Shown here: in pieces, positions 1-9,256 of the stretch | How the letters are laid out: the number at the start of each line of letters is the position of its first letter | How positions within the stretch are numbered: position 1 is the stretch's first letter | Origin: Cupriavidus campinensis | GTDB taxonomy: Bacteria > Pseudomonadota > Gammaproteobacteria > Burkholderiales > Burkholderiaceae | Length of the DNA: 64,000 bases | NCBI RefSeq assembly: GCF_905397395.1 | Contig: NZ_CAJPVH010000003.1 | Coordinates: 142,148-206,147 of the forward strand | Direction of reading: 5' to 3' | Notes under the pieces: model-generated | Databases searched by the model: none | The model's input: only the letters and a program-made list of their open reading frames with translations | What the model was told of the DNA's origin: nothing | Program-made: the position numbers and the translations under genes

Positions 1-51
1 TGTCTTGAGCCGCCATTTCGGCAGGAAGCCCGTGTCCTCGCCATTCGCCAT
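1..51 (-). CDS. N-terminal fragment of an unidentified gene (runs off window)
   Basis: Only 17 codons are inside the window, starting with an ATG at 51 and reading MANGEDTGFLPKWRLKT. The start is credible because AGGGAG lies about 8 bases upstream (complement of 60-65). The fragment is too short to name a family; I do not recognise it. It lies about 150 bp downstream of the ComEA-like gene on the same strand and could be the last part of the same transcription unit or start its own. Confidence 0.5.
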   Translation of the reverse strand, partial: MANGEDTGFLPKWRLKT

Positions 52-198
52 GTTGTTTTCTCCCTGTTATCGACGTCGCGCATGATACTCCGCGCCGCCC
101 TGGCCGCGAAGCGACCGGGCCGGCGCCGGCCGACAAGGAAGCACAACGCATACCAGCCCCAGGCTGTTGACGCCCCGGGGCCTGGCCTGCCGGATGGC

Positions 199-573
199 TC
201 AGCGTGCCGCCTTCTGCGGCGACGGCGCCACGCTGGCCTTGGTCCTGGCGTCCTTGGCATCCTTCCTGGCCGGCGCTGCCTTGCCGAACGTCAGCCCGGC
301 AGCCTCGAGGTTGGCCACCGACTTCGGCCCCACGCCGGGCACCCGGTCCGAGAGATCGCCGGCGTCCTTGAAGGCGCCATGCTTATCGCGCTCGTCGAGG
401 ATGCGCTTGGCGGTGGCCGGCCCGATGCCCTTCACGCTGGTCAGCGCGGCCTCGTCGGCCACGTTGACGTCCACATTGGCATAGGCGGCACCACCGAACG
501 CGAGTGACACCAGCAGCGCCGCCAGCATCCGGCGCATGCACTGGATCAGGGAAACATCGAAGGGATTGCGCAT
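199..573 (-). CDS. ComEA-like helix-hairpin-helix protein
   Basis: A 124-residue exported protein with a ComEA-type helix-hairpin-helix (HhH) DNA-binding module. The ATG at 573 is chosen because GAAAGGAG sits 7 bases upstream (581-588 complement); an earlier ATG at 591 overlaps that site. After a basic, hydrophobic N terminus ending in AYA (signal peptide), two HhH motifs follow: KGIGPATAKRIL and VPGVGPKSVANL, then a basic Ala/Lys-rich tail. ComEA family members bind incoming DNA in the periplasm during natural transformation, but short stand-alone HhH proteins of this kind are common in proteobacteria and not all act in competence. No other competence gene is nearby; it follows the heptose genes, from which 183 bp separate it. 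Family assignment firm, role uncertain. Confidence 0.85.
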   Translation of the reverse strand: MRNPFDVSLIQCMRRMLAALLVSLAFGGAAYANVDVNVADEAALTSVKGIGPATAKRILDERDKHGAFKDAGDLSDRVPGVGPKSVANLEAAGLTFGKAAPARKDAKDARTKASVAPSPQKAAR

Positions 574-686
574 CAGAAAGCTCCTTTCCATATTGGAATC
601 AAGGCTCCGCGCCGGGATGGCGACGGAGCCTTGTCAGGATAGGAGCGGGTGACGGCCAGACGCGCAGTCGGCCACAATCGTTCACA

Positions 687-702
687 ACATCCGCGCGGAT
701 GT
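687..702. repeat. 16-bp perfect palindrome between hldD and the ComEA-like gene
   Basis: ACATCCGC followed directly by its reverse complement GCGGATGT, in the 183-bp gap downstream of hldD and upstream of the ComEA-like gene. It has no T-tract on either strand, so it is not a standard intrinsic terminator. It could be an operator or simply a chance palindrome; nothing else in the gap is recognisable. Confidence 0.4.
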
Positions 703-756
703 GTGGCCAACTGCAACGAGGGGGTTGCAATCGGCCGTGGGAAACGTCCGAATCGG

Positions 757-1752
757 TTAGCCGTTACGCTCGAGCAGCCACTTGCAGTAGCGCGACACGC
801 CTTCCTGCACCGTGAGGAACGGGGCGGTATAGCCCGCCGCGCGCAGGCGCGACACGTCGGACTGGGTGAAGCACTGGTACTTGCCGCGCAGCGCGTCGGG
901 GAACTTCACGTATTCGACCAGCCCTTCCTGCACCATCTCCTCGAGCGAGAGCGGCGGCTTGTCGTCGATCTCGCGCAGCGTGTTGACCACGCTGGCGGCG
1001 ATGTCGTTGAACGGCTGCGAGCGCCCGGTGCCAAGGTTGAAGATGCCGGACTTTTCCGGATGATCGAGGAAGTACAGGTTGACCTTGACCACGTCCTCCA
1101 CGGACACGAAATCGCGGCTCTGCGTGCCCGGCGCGTAGCCGTTGTACTCGCCGAACAGCTTCACCGAGCCTTCGGCCCGGAACTGGTTGAAGTGGTGGAA
1201 CGCCACCGACGCCATGCGGCCCTTGTGGTACTCGCGCGGGCCATACACGTTGAAGTAGCGGAAGCCGACGATCTGCGAGTGGGTCGCCGGCAGCCGGCGC
1301 CGCACCACCTGGTCGAACAGGAACTTCGAATAGCCGTACACGTTCAGCGGGCGCTCGTACTCGCGGTCCTCGCGGAACATCGTCGACGCGCCGTAGGTGG
1401 CCGCCGACGAGGCGTAGAGGAACTGCGTGCCCTGCTCCAGGCAGGCTTCCATCAGCGCCAGCGTGTAGCGGTAGTTGTTCTCCATCATGTAGCGGCCGTC
1501 GGTCTCCATGGTGTCGGAGCACGCGCCCTCATGGAACACCGCGCGAACCTTGCCGAAGTCCCCCCGCGCAAAGCGCTGGACGAATTCCGACTTGTCGAGG
1601 TAGTCGGCGATCTCGCAGTCCACGAGGTTGCCGAACTTCTCGGCCCGGGTCAGGTTGTCGACCGCGACGATATTGGTCTCGCCGCGCTCGTTCAAGCCCT
1701 TGACGAGGTTGCTGCCGATAAAGCCGGCGGCGCCGGTCACGATGATGGTCAT
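757..1752 (-). CDS. hldD: ADP-L-glycero-D-manno-heptose 6-epimerase
   Basis: 331 residues, the full length of HldD/RfaD (also called rfaD). It epimerises ADP-D-glycero-D-manno-heptose to the L,D form used to build the LPS inner core, in the cytoplasm. The N terminus carries the NAD(P)-binding Rossmann motif GAAGFIG (residues 7-13). The short-chain dehydrogenase active site is seen as Tyr139-x-x-x-Lys143 (YGYSK) with serines at 115-116 in the preceding strand. The gene follows the heptose kinase gene with a 42-bp gap, so the two steps of ADP-heptose synthesis are encoded together. The adjacent ugd gene suggests a wider sugar-nucleotide operon for the cell envelope. Confidence 0.96.
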   Translation of the reverse strand: MTIIVTGAAGFIGSNLVKGLNERGETNIVAVDNLTRAEKFGNLVDCEIADYLDKSEFVQRFARGDFGKVRAVFHEGACSDTMETDGRYMMENNYRYTLALMEACLEQGTQFLYASSAATYGASTMFREDREYERPLNVYGYSKFLFDQVVRRRLPATHSQIVGFRYFNVYGPREYHKGRMASVAFHHFNQFRAEGSVKLFGEYNGYAPGTQSRDFVSVEDVVKVNLYFLDHPEKSGIFNLGTGRSQPFNDIAASVVNTLREIDDKPPLSLEEMVQEGLVEYVKFPDALRGKYQCFTQSDVSRLRAAGYTAPFLTVQEGVSRYCKWLLERNG

Positions 1753-1794
1753 GGTAGTTTCAGACTCGAATTTCGGACTTTTACGACACGCGCC

Positions 1795-2736
1795 TCAGGC
1801 GCCGAACAGTTCGGGATACGTGACAACAGCGGTACCCAGCTTGCCGACGACGATGCCGCCGGCCCGGTTGGCGTGCTGCACGGCTTCCTTGAGCGGCACA
1901 CCGGCGCCGAGCATGGTGGCGAGCGTGGCAATCACGGTATCGCCGGCCCCCGATACATCATAGACTTCGCGCGCCTGGGCCGAGACATGGAGCACCTCGG
2001 CTTCGGTGTAGAGCGTCATGCCCTCTTCCGAGCGCGTCAGCAGCAGCGCCTCGAGCTGGAGCGAGCGGCGCAGGTTCTGGGCACGGATGGTCAGGTCCGC
2101 CTCGGTCTTCCAGGCGCCCACCACGGCGCGCATCTCGGCGCGGTTCGGCGTGATCAGCGTGGCGCCCCGGTAGCGCGAATAATCGTCGCCCTTGGGGTCC
2201 ACCAGCACGGTGCGGCCGGCAGCGCGGCCCGCCTCCACCATGCGCCCGACGTGCGCCAGGCCGCCCTTGCCATAGTCGGACAGGACCAGCACCTGGTAGT
2301 CGGCCACCAGGGCGTTGAAGCGGTCCTGTACCGAAGCCAGCACTTCGTTGGCCGGTGCGCTCTCGAAATCGACGCGCAGCAGCTGCTGCTGATGGGCCAG
2401 CACGCGCAGCTTGATCGTCGTGTTGAGGGTGGGATCGCGTTGCAGGTAGGGCTGCACGTGGCTCTCGGCCAGCAGCGCCTCAAGCGTGCGGCCCGGCTCG
2501 TCGTCGCCCACCACACCGAGCATGCCTACCTGTGCGCCCAGCGCTGCGGCATTGCGGGCCACGTTGGCGGCGCCGCCCAGGCGCTCGTCACTGCGCTTGA
2601 CCTGCACCACCGGCACCGGCGCCTCCGGGGAAATGCGCTCCACGTCGCCAAACCAGTAACGGTCCAGCATCATGTCGCCCACCACCAGCACCTGCGATTG
2701 TCGAATCTGGTCCTGCGAAATCTGATTCTTGCTCAT
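1795..2736 (-). CDS. rfaE1: D-glycero-beta-D-manno-heptose-7-phosphate kinase (HldA type)
   Basis: 313 residues matching only the ribokinase-like (PfkB) half of E. coli HldE; the nucleotidyltransferase half is absent, so this is the HldA/RfaE1 form and the adenylyltransferase (HldC) must be encoded elsewhere. The enzyme phosphorylates heptose-7-phosphate to the 1,7-bisphosphate for LPS core synthesis. Visible features are the N-terminal GDMMLDRYWFG segment (about residue 20), the substrate-binding LGGAANVARNAAALG stretch (about 53-67), and the PfkB signature DVSGAGDT near residue 260 with the catalytic Asp. It starts 6 bp after the ugd stop, so it is very likely cotranscribed with ugd and hldD. 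Confidence 0.95.
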   Translation of the reverse strand: MSKNQISQDQIRQSQVLVVGDMMLDRYWFGDVERISPEAPVPVVQVKRSDERLGGAANVARNAAALGAQVGMLGVVGDDEPGRTLEALLAESHVQPYLQRDPTLNTTIKLRVLAHQQQLLRVDFESAPANEVLASVQDRFNALVADYQVLVLSDYGKGGLAHVGRMVEAGRAAGRTVLVDPKGDDYSRYRGATLITPNRAEMRAVVGAWKTEADLTIRAQNLRRSLQLEALLLTRSEEGMTLYTEAEVLHVSAQAREVYDVSGAGDTVIATLATMLGAGVPLKEAVQHANRAGGIVVGKLGTAVVTYPELFGA

Positions 2737-2742
2737 AGGGTC

Positions 2743-4116
2743 TCAGCGCATCGAGGCAGAGCGCCCGATCGCGTGGTATTCGATGCCGGCAGTCGCCATG
2801 GCATCGGGTTCATAGAGATTGCGGCCGTCGATGATGACCGGGGTCTTCAGCTTGGCGCGGATCTCGCTGAAATCCGGGCTGCGGAATACCTTCCACTCGG
2901 TCACGATCACAAGCGCGTCGGCGTCCTCGAGGACATCCATCTGCGCCTCGCAGAAGTGTACTCGCCCCGCGCCGCCTTCGATGTCGGCAAGATCCGCCTC
3001 GATCACACGGCGGGCCTCAGCCATCGCCACCGGGTCGTGCACGCGTAGCACGGCGCCGCGCGACACCAGTTCGCGCACCAGCACCCGCGACGGCGCTTCA
3101 CGCATGTCATCGGTATTTGGCTTGAATGCGAGGCCCCAGACCGCGAAGGTCTTGCCCGTCAGGTCTTCGCCAAAGCGCTTGATGACCTTGTTGGCCAGCA
3201 CCTGCTTCTGGGCGTCGTTGACGGCCTCCACGGCCTCCAGCACCCGCATCGGCTTGCCGTACGAGGTGGCCGTGCGCATCAGCGCCTGCACGTCCTTCGG
3301 GAAACACGAGCCGCCGTAGCCGGCGCCGGCGTACAGGAAGCTGTAACCGATGCGCGGGTCGGAGCCGATGCCCAGTCGCACCAGTTCGATGTCCGCGCCC
3401 ACCTCGTCAGCCAGGTTGGCCAGCTCGTTCATAAAGGAAATGCGAGTCGCCAGCATCGAGTTGGCCGCATACTTGGTGAACTCGGCCGAGCGCACATCCA
3501 TATAGAAGGTGCGCTCGTGGTTGCGGTTGAACGGCGAGTACAGCTCGCGCATGATGGCCTTGGCGTGGCGGCCGGCGACGTCGGGCGAGCAGCCGAGCAC
3601 GATGCGGTCCGGGCGCATGAAATCCTCCACAGCCGCGCCTTCCTTCAGGAACTCGGGGTTCGAGACCACCGAGTACTGCAGGTCTTCCAGCCCGCGCGCG
3701 GCCAGTTCCTCACGGATGGCGGCGGCCACGCGGTCGCCGGTGCCCACTGGCACGGTGGACTTGTCCACCACCACCTTGAAGCCGGTCATGTGGCGGCCGA
3801 TGTTGCGCGCGGCGGCCAGCACGTATTGCAGGTCCGCCGAGCCGTCCTCGTCCGGGGGCGTGCCCACGGCAATGAACTGCACGTCGGCGTGCTCCACGCT
3901 GGCCGCCACGTCGGTCGAAAACGTCAGGCGGCCGGCAGCGCGATTACGCTCGATCAGCTCCTTGAGGCCCGGCTCATAGATCGGCACGCCGCCAGCATTG
4001 AGCATGGCGATCTTGCGTTCGTCCACATCGAGACAGAACACCGAATTGCCGAGTTCCGCCAGGCAGGCGCCGGTGACCAGGCCGACATAGCCGCTACCGA
4101 TAATTGTGACTTTCAT
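2743..4116 (-). CDS. ugd: UDP-glucose 6-dehydrogenase
   Basis: 457 residues, typical UDP-glucose/GDP-mannose dehydrogenase family. It oxidises UDP-glucose twice to UDP-glucuronate, a precursor for capsule, exopolysaccharide and, via Ara4N, modified lipid A. The N-terminal NAD site is [15 protein letters not shown] (residues 6-20); the catalytic cysteine is Cys271 in [10 protein letters not shown]; the [11 protein letters not shown] substrate motif is at about 156-166. The C-terminal UDP-binding domain includes [17 protein letters not shown]. It lies between lapB (44 bp upstream) and the heptose kinase (6 bp downstream), so envelope sugar synthesis and LPS quality control are physically linked here. 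Confidence 0.96.
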   Translation of the reverse strand: MKVTIIGSGYVGLVTGACLAELGNSVFCLDVDERKIAMLNAGGVPIYEPGLKELIERNRAAGRLTFSTDVAASVEHADVQFIAVGTPPDEDGSADLQYVLAAARNIGRHMTGFKVVVDKSTVPVGTGDRVAAAIREELAARGLEDLQYSVVSNPEFLKEGAAVEDFMRPDRIVLGCSPDVAGRHAKAIMRELYSPFNRNHERTFYMDVRSAEFTKYAANSMLATRISFMNELANLADEVGADIELVRLGIGSDPRIGYSFLYAGAGYGGSCFPKDVQALMRTATSYGKPMRVLEAVEAVNDAQKQVLANKVIKRFGEDLTGKTFAVWGLAFKPNTDDMREAPSRVLVRELVSRGAVLRVHDPVAMAEARRVIEADLADIEGGAGRVHFCEAQMDVLEDADALVIVTEWKVFRSPDFSEIRAKLKTPVIIDGRNLYEPDAMATAGIEYHAIGRSASMR

Positions 4117-4160
4117 AGCAGAAGCTCCAGAACAGGGAGGGGCTCAACAAGAGACAGCGA

Positions 4161-5390
4161 TCAGCCAAGCGCTTCGGAGCGGCGTGGGGCATAGGTTTCC
4201 CAGCGATTGCAGCCGGGGCACTGCCAGTAGAACAGCCGGGCGCGGAAGCCGCATTCGCGGCAGGTGTAGCGGGCGAGGTTGCGCGTGCGCACCTGGAGCA
4301 GGTCGCGGATGGCGGCCACTTCCGACGTCTGGTCCGGCGCGACCGCTTCGCCGCCAGCCGTGGCCACGGCGGCGCCTTCGGCAACAGCAGCTTCCGCGGC
4401 CTGCATCTCGGCGGCCTGCGCCTCGAAATAGCGGGTCAGCGCCAGCAGCGTGGGTTGGCGGCGCAGCTGCTCGCGCATCAACGCGGCAGCCGCCTCCGGA
4501 CCGTTCACGTCCAGTTCGGTGCGATAGGCGGTATCGAGCAGTTCCGGCGCGAGGTTGCCCTTGAGCAGCCCGCGCAGCCAGTCGATGGCCTGGCCCTGCT
4601 CGCCCAGCGTGCCGTAGGCTTTGACCACGCGGTCGGCCACCAGCGGCAGGTAAGCTGCATCCTGCGTCTCAATGCCGAGCCAGTGGCCCAGCGCGGCGCG
4701 GGCGTCGCCACTGGCCATCGCCACGTCGCCGAGCAGGATCGGCGCGCGCACATTGGCCGGGTTCTCCTCGCTCGCGCGCCGCAGCCACGCCACGGCGTCC
4801 TCGGGACGCTTTTTCTGGAGCGCGTCCTGCGCCAGTTCGCAGCAGAACTGGGCGATCTGCACGCGGTAGTCCTTCTGCTCGAGTGTCTGCAGCTCGCGCG
4901 CGGCATCAATGGCCTTCTGCCATTCCTTCTCGACTTCGTACAGCTCCAGCAGCACGCGCTTGGCCGACGCCGCGTACGGGCCCGACATCAGCCGGCGCAG
5001 CGACTCCTCGGCGCGGTCGAGCAGTCCGGCGCGCAGGAAGTCCTGGCCCAGTTCATAGAGCGCGTGCTCGCGCTCGGGCTCGGGCAGGTCCGGGCGCGTG
5101 GCCAGGTTCTGATGGACGCGGATCGCGCGCTCGGTCTCGCCCCGGCGGCGGAACAGCGCGCCCAGCGCAAAGTGGAGTTCGGTGGTTTCCGGGTCGAGCC
5201 GGGCCACCTCGACGAAGGCGTCGATGGCCTGGTCCGGCTGCTCGTTGAGCAGGAAATTGAGGCCCTTGAAATACGAGCGCGGCAGTGCGCCTTGCTCGCT
5301 GATCAGCTGGCGCAGGTCGAGCCGCGCCGCCATCCAGCCAAGGCCAAAGACAAGCGGCAATACCAGCAGCCACCAGGTTTCAAACATCAT
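4161..5390 (-). CDS. lapB: Lipopolysaccharide assembly protein LapB (YciM)
   Basis: 409 residues, slightly longer than E. coli LapB (389). LapB is an inner-membrane TPR protein that works with FtsH to control LpxC and so the amount of LPS. Seen here: one N-terminal membrane segment (WWLLVLPLVFGLGWMAA, residues about 5-21), a long TPR region, and a C-terminal rubredoxin-like zinc site with CRECG (about 375) and CPGC about 15 residues later. A 20-30 residue Ala/Glu-rich stretch just before the zinc site explains the extra length. It begins 3 bp after the lapA stop, and the adjacent lapA confirms the assignment. Confidence 0.94.
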   Translation of the reverse strand: MMFETWWLLVLPLVFGLGWMAARLDLRQLISEQGALPRSYFKGLNFLLNEQPDQAIDAFVEVARLDPETTELHFALGALFRRRGETERAIRVHQNLATRPDLPEPEREHALYELGQDFLRAGLLDRAEESLRRLMSGPYAASAKRVLLELYEVEKEWQKAIDAARELQTLEQKDYRVQIAQFCCELAQDALQKKRPEDAVAWLRRASEENPANVRAPILLGDVAMASGDARAALGHWLGIETQDAAYLPLVADRVVKAYGTLGEQGQAIDWLRGLLKGNLAPELLDTAYRTELDVNGPEAAAALMREQLRRQPTLLALTRYFEAQAAEMQAAEAAVAEGAAVATAGGEAVAPDQTSEVAAIRDLLQVRTRNLARYTCRECGFRARLFYWQCPGCNRWETYAPRRSEALG

Positions 5391-5393
5391 GGA

Positions 5394-5717
5394 TCAGACT
5401 TTCGGGCCGACTACGTTATAGGGAACACCGGGCTTGGCCTCGGGCGGCACGGTGTCCGCCGGCATCGGCACGCGCGCCTGGGCCAGCGCGCGGCGCAGGC
5501 GCGTGGCCTCCATCCGCTGACGCATCAGTGCCGGCGCCACCGCGGCCAGCGCCGCGACGATACCCAGCCCGAACGCGGCCAGCAGAATCAGGATCAGCGG
5601 CGCATGCCACACGGCGCCAAGGAACAGCTGCAGGGACGCATCCTCGGTGTTGCGCAATGCCAGGACGAACAGCAGGGCGAACAGGACGATGCGGAAAATC
5701 CAGGCGATGAGTTTCAT
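5394..5717 (-). CDS. lapA: LapA-domain inner membrane protein
   Basis: 107 residues from the ATG at 5717. Two hydrophobic segments (IAWIFRIVLFALLFVLAL and a second around LILILLAAFGLGIVAAL) are followed by a charged helix and a short Pro-rich tail, the LapA (YciS, DUF1049) layout. LapA partners LapB in LPS assembly. A longer frame starting at 5777 has a GGGAG only 2 bases before its ATG; I prefer 5717 because the resulting N terminus (MKLIAW) matches the family, although no clear Shine-Dalgarno precedes it. A terminator for ihfB lies between the two genes, so lapA probably has its own promoter. Confidence 0.85.
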   Translation of the reverse strand: MKLIAWIFRIVLFALLFVLALRNTEDASLQLFLGAVWHAPLILILLAAFGLGIVAALAAVAPALMRQRMEATRLRRALAQARVPMPADTVPPEAKPGVPYNVVGPKV

Positions 5718-5864
5718 GCGGTGACGGCCATCGGGACTCAGGACAGCGAAAGCATGGACGCGCGTAATGTGCGCCATGGCTCCCGGCGACGGGTTCCCGG
5801 CATTGTAGCGGAATCACTTCAGGCAAACGGTAACGTTTGGTCGCGCGGCGCACCGTGGCACCCC

Positions 5865-5895
5865 AAACAAAAAAGCGCTCCCGAGGGAGCGCTTT
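5865..5895 (-). terminator. Intrinsic terminator after ihfB
   Basis: On the minus strand a 10-bp perfect stem (AAAGCGCTCC with its complement, 5872-5881 and 5886-5895) with a CGAG-type tetraloop is followed by TTTTTTGTTT. It ends the rpsA-ihfB transcript before lapA. Confidence 0.85.
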
Positions 5896-5928
5896 CCAAC
5901 AGACTTCCAGATTATCACCGCGTTCGCG

Positions 5929-6336
5929 TCAGGACCGAACCAGGTTGAGCTGGCCATCCTCGTGCAGCGTACCGGCCGGAGCCGATACCTGCGCGGCGTG
6001 GTCGCCGTGCGAGCCATTGCCGTGATGCACGGTCTGGCCGTGATGCGACGGCCCCGGGCTGCGGTCCACGCGTTCGCGCAACTCCTTGCCCGCCTTGAAG
6101 TGCGGCACCCGCTTTTCGGGCACCAGCACGCGTTCGCCGGACTTGGGGTTGCGGCCCACACGCGGAGGCCGCCGATTCAAACCAAAGCTGCCGAAGCCGC
6201 GAATCTCGATGCGATGGCCATCGGCCAGGGCTTCGGACATCGCGTCGAGAATCGTTTTCACCGAGATGTCCGCATCCCGCAGCAACAACTGCGGGAAACG
6301 GGCAGCCAGTTTTTCGACGAGCTCGGACTTGGTCAT
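5929..6336 (-). CDS. ihfB: Integration host factor beta subunit
   Basis: 135 residues. The first ~94 are a standard IHF-beta fold: [11 protein letters not shown] start, the DNA-intercalating arm region [15 protein letters not shown], and the [12 protein letters not shown] end. IHF is a heterodimer with IhfA that bends DNA sharply at specific sites. The remaining ~40 residues are an unusual tail rich in histidine and glycine (for example [16 protein letters not shown]) that E. coli IhfB (94 residues) lacks. The position after rpsA (30-bp gap) is the same as in many proteobacteria and supports the beta rather than the alpha subunit. The start has only weak Shine-Dalgarno character, suggesting coupling to rpsA. 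Confidence 0.95.
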   Translation of the reverse strand: MTKSELVEKLAARFPQLLLRDADISVKTILDAMSEALADGHRIEIRGFGSFGLNRRPPRVGRNPKSGERVLVPEKRVPHFKAGKELRERVDRSPGPSHHGQTVHHGNGSHGDHAAQVSAPAGTLHEDGQLNLVRS

Positions 6337-6366
6337 GGGCGGTCTCGCGGGCGCGGGCGCTGACGA

Positions 6367-8061
6367 TTACTGGTTGTCCTGGCCGAGCTTGGCCTTCAGC
6401 AGTGCGCCGAGGTTGGTCGTGCCAGCCGTGCCGGTGTCAGCCGCGAACTTTTGCATGGCTTCCTGCTGTTCCACGTTGTCCTTGGCCTTGATCGACAGGT
6501 TGATGTTGCGCGACTTGCGGTCCACGTTCACCACCAGGGCCGTGATCTGCTCGCCTTCCTTCAGCACGTTGCGGGCATCTTCCACGCGGTCCGCGGAGAT
6601 TTCCGAGGCGCGCAGGTAGCCTTCCACGTCGTCAGCCAGCTGCACCACGGCGCCCTTGGCATCAACGGCCTTGATCACGCCGTTGACCAGCGAACCCTTG
6701 TCGTTGGCCGAGATGAAGTTGTTGAACGGGTCGCCCGACAGTTGCTTGATACCCAGCGAGATGCGTTCCTTGTCGACGTCGATGCCCAGTACCACGGCTT
6801 CCACTTCGTCGCCCTTCTTGTACTTGCGCACGGCCTCTTCGCCGGTTTCTTGCCAGGACAGGTCGGACAGGTGCACCAGGCCATCGATGCCACCGGGCAG
6901 GCCGATGAACACGCCGAAGTCGGTGATCGACTTGATCTGGCCCGTCAGCTTGTCGCCCTTCTTGTGGTTGCGGCTGAAATCGTCCCACGGATTGGCCTTG
7001 CACTGCTTCATGCCCAGGCTGATACGACGCTTGTCTTCGTCGATATCCAGAACCATGACTTCCACTTCGTCGCCCAGCTGGACAACCTTCGACGGAGCCA
7101 CGTTCTTGTTGGTCCAGTCCATTTCGGACACGTGGACCAGGCCTTCGATACCGGCTTCGATCTCGACGAACGCGCCGTAGTCGGTCAGGTTGGTCACCTT
7201 GCCGAACAGGCGGGTGCCTTGCGGGTAGCGGCGCGAGATGCCCACCCACGGATCTTCGCCCAGTTGCTTCACGCCCAGCGAGACGCGGTTCTTTTCCTGG
7301 TCGAACTTGAGGATCTTGGCGGTGATTTCCTGGCCAACCGACAGCACTTCGCTCGGATGACGCACGCGACGCCATGCCAGGTCGGTGATGTGCAGCAGGC
7401 CGTCGATGCCACCCAGGTCCACGAACGCGCCGTAGTCGGTGATGTTCTTGACGATACCGTTGACGATGGCGCCTTCCTTCAGCGTTTCCATCAGCTTCTG
7501 GCGCTCTTCGCCCAGCGTGGCTTCCACCACGGCACGGCGCGACAGCACAACGTTGTTACGCTTGCGGTCGAGCTTGATAACCTTGAATTCGAGGGTCTTG
7601 CCTTCGTACGGCGTGGTGTCCTTGATCGGACGCACGTCGACGAGCGAACCGGGCAGGAAGGCACGGATGCCATTGACCATCACGGTCAGGCCGCCCTTGA
7701 CCTTGCCGGTCACGGTACCCGAGATGATCTCGCCGTCTTCCAGCGCCTTCTCGAGGTTCAGCCACGATGCCAGGCGCTTGGCCTTGTCGCGGGACAGAAT
7801 CGTGTCGCCATAGCCGTTCTCGAGCGCATCGATGGCCACGGAGACATAGTCGCCGGCCTGCACTTCGAGTTCGCCCTGGTCGTTCAGGAACTCCTCCACC
7901 GGCACGAATGCCTCGGACTTGAGGCCGGCGTTGACGACCACGAAGTTGTGGTCGATGCGCACGACTTCAGCGGAGATCACTTCGCCAGCCTTCATATTGG
8001 AGCGGGCGACGGATTCCTCGAACAGTGCGGCAAAGGATTCGTTAGTTTGCAGGTCGGACAT
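6367..8061 (-). CDS. rpsA: 30S ribosomal protein S1
   Basis: 564 residues from the ATG at 8061 ([17 protein letters not shown]). S1 binds mRNA on the 30S subunit and helps initiation on leaders with weak or structured ribosome sites. Six S1/OB repeats can be followed, with typical phrases such as [41 protein letters not shown] and [21 protein letters not shown]. The length matches the 557-570 typical of the family. The longer frame starting at 8154 is rejected because residues before MSDLQ are not S1-like. No Shine-Dalgarno precedes the start, as is known for autoregulated rpsA of E. coli. It is downstream of cmk (133 bp) and upstream of ihfB. Confidence 0.97.
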   Translation of the reverse strand: MSDLQTNESFAALFEESVARSNMKAGEVISAEVVRIDHNFVVVNAGLKSEAFVPVEEFLNDQGELEVQAGDYVSVAIDALENGYGDTILSRDKAKRLASWLNLEKALEDGEIISGTVTGKVKGGLTVMVNGIRAFLPGSLVDVRPIKDTTPYEGKTLEFKVIKLDRKRNNVVLSRRAVVEATLGEERQKLMETLKEGAIVNGIVKNITDYGAFVDLGGIDGLLHITDLAWRRVRHPSEVLSVGQEITAKILKFDQEKNRVSLGVKQLGEDPWVGISRRYPQGTRLFGKVTNLTDYGAFVEIEAGIEGLVHVSEMDWTNKNVAPSKVVQLGDEVEVMVLDIDEDKRRISLGMKQCKANPWDDFSRNHKKGDKLTGQIKSITDFGVFIGLPGGIDGLVHLSDLSWQETGEEAVRKYKKGDEVEAVVLGIDVDKERISLGIKQLSGDPFNNFISANDKGSLVNGVIKAVDAKGAVVQLADDVEGYLRASEISADRVEDARNVLKEGEQITALVVNVDRKSRNINLSIKAKDNVEQQEAMQKFAADTGTAGTTNLGALLKAKLGQDNQ

Positions 8062-8194
8062 AAACGTGTGTGAGCAGTCCGCAGTACGCTGGCCGGCGCG
8101 ACAATCGCGCTCAGTCTGCCATCGCAGCGGGGTTAGTTGATGAACGCCTCGCACCGGTCATCCGGGGCAAGGCTCCAGCCGGTGCCGGACCGGT
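8062..8194 (-). promoter_or_regulatory. rpsA leader without Shine-Dalgarno
   Basis: The 133 bp between the cmk stop and the rpsA ATG contain no purine-rich ribosome site near the start; the bases just before ATG read CTCACACACGTTT. In enterobacteria S1 represses its own mRNA through a structured leader lacking a Shine-Dalgarno site. Conservation of that mechanism here is an inference from the missing site and the gene order. Confidence 0.4.
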
Positions 8195-8857
8195 TCAACG
8201 CCGCACGGCGGCGTACCACTCCAGCACCTGCGCCACGGCTTCATCCACCGACATGTCGGAGGTATCGAGCCGTTGCGCGTCTTCGGCGGGACGCAGCGGG
8301 GCGGCGGCACGGGAACGGTCCCGCGCGTCGCGCGCCTCGAGGTCACGCAAAAGGTCTTCGATATTAGCAGAAATTCCCTTATCAATCAATTGTTTATAGC
8401 GCCTGCGGGCGCGGGCCTCGACACTTGCGGTCAGGAAGACCTTGAGGCGGGCCTCGGGAAAGATCACCGTGCCCATGTCGCGGCCGTCGGCCACCAGCCC
8501 GGGCAGCTTGCGGAAGCCGCGCTGGAGTGCTGTCAACGCATCCCGCACCGGCTGGTGCACGGCGATGGCCGAGGCCCGGTTGCCGATAGCTTCGGCGCGG
8601 ATGGCCTGGCTCACCTCCTCGCCGGACAGCCAGACCCGGTCCGGGCCGAACTTCACATCGAGGCGGGCCGCCATCTTTGCAAGGGTGGACACGTCCTGCA
8701 GGTCCACGTCCGCGCGGTCGCTCGCCAGCGCCACAAGCCGGTAGAGGGCGCCGCTGTCGAGCAGGTGAAAGCCAAGGGCGTCGGCCACCTTGTGCGCCAC
8801 AGTGCCCTTGCCGGACGCCGTGGGGCCATCAATGGTGATGACGTCGATCATAGTCAT
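8195..8857 (-). CDS. cmk: Cytidylate kinase
   Basis: 220 residues, standard for (d)CMP kinase, which makes CDP/dCDP with ATP. The P-loop is [10 protein letters not shown] (residues 10-19); other family marks are LDSGALYR (about 34-41), the [13 protein letters not shown] core (about 121-133) and the lid region [10 protein letters not shown]. The start may be the ATG at 8857 or the one two codons in (8851). It precedes rpsA, the usual arrangement. Its promoter region contains an AT-rich perfect inverted repeat at 8881-8899. In many relatives aroA lies directly upstream; here the DUF2061 gene on the other strand intervenes. Confidence 0.96.
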   Translation of the reverse strand: MTMIDVITIDGPTASGKGTVAHKVADALGFHLLDSGALYRLVALASDRADVDLQDVSTLAKMAARLDVKFGPDRVWLSGEEVSQAIRAEAIGNRASAIAVHQPVRDALTALQRGFRKLPGLVADGRDMGTVIFPEARLKVFLTASVEARARRRYKQLIDKGISANIEDLLRDLEARDARDRSRAAAPLRPAEDAQRLDTSDMSVDEAVAQVLEWYAAVRR

Positions 8858-8880
8858 TGGTTATTGGTGCGCTAAAAACT

Positions 8881-8915
8881 ATTGATTTTGAAAATCAATT
8901 AAGAATCATTATTAT
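8881..8915. promoter_or_regulatory. AT-rich inverted repeat with Fur-box-like overlap
   Basis: ATTGATTTT-G-AAAATCAAT (8881-8899) is a perfect 9-bp inverted repeat, immediately followed by AAGAATCATTATTATT. The 3' half matches the right half of the E. coli Fur consensus in about 9 of 10 positions, the left half poorly (roughly 12 of 19 overall by eye). It lies in the divergent gap between cmk (24 bp from its start) and the DUF2061 gene, in an otherwise GC-rich sequence. Operator function, and Fur as the binder, are inferences. Confidence 0.45.
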
Positions 8916-9025
8916 TTGTTCCATGGCTCGCACGGGCGGCCTCCCCGCCACCCATCCCCACAGAACAGCCCGGGCGAGCCACCCCGAATCCCCGAGCCAA
9001 CTCCAAGAATGCGAGGCAATCTATC

Positions 9026-9256
9026 ATGGCCAAGACCCTGACTTTCGGCATCATGCACCTGGGCATCGCCTTCAGCGTGACCTATGCGCTGACTGGCAAT
9101 CTGGCCATCAGCGGTGCCATCACCTTCATCGAGCCGGCCGTGAATACCGTGGCCCACTACTTCTTCGACAAGTTCTGGGAACGGCGCGAACGCAGTGCAT
9201 CCGGCGCCGCCAGCGCGCACGCCGGACACGGGGTGCCCGCCACGGCCACTATTTGA
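9026..9256 (+). CDS. DUF2061 small membrane protein
   Basis: 76 residues. It matches DUF2061, a family of short membrane proteins of unknown function: KTLTFGIMHLGIAFSVTYALTGN near the N terminus, then ISGAITFIEPAVNTVAHYFFDKFWERR. Two hydrophobic stretches are likely membrane helices; the C-terminal 20 residues are small and polar. GAGG lies 9 bases before the ATG. It is a single gene transcribed against its neighbours, between the 3' end of aroA and the 5' end of cmk, and stops 11 bp before the aroA stop (tail to tail). The AT-rich palindrome about 130 bp upstream may serve its promoter. Confidence 0.85.
   Translation: MAKTLTFGIMHLGIAFSVTYALTGNLAISGAITFIEPAVNTVAHYFFDKFWERRERSASGAASAHAGHGVPATATI

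Noticed and set aside
649..3048. Plus-strand open frame of 799 codons opposite hldD, the heptose kinase and ugd
   Set aside because: It spans three convincing minus-strand genes and their junctions and has no family features.
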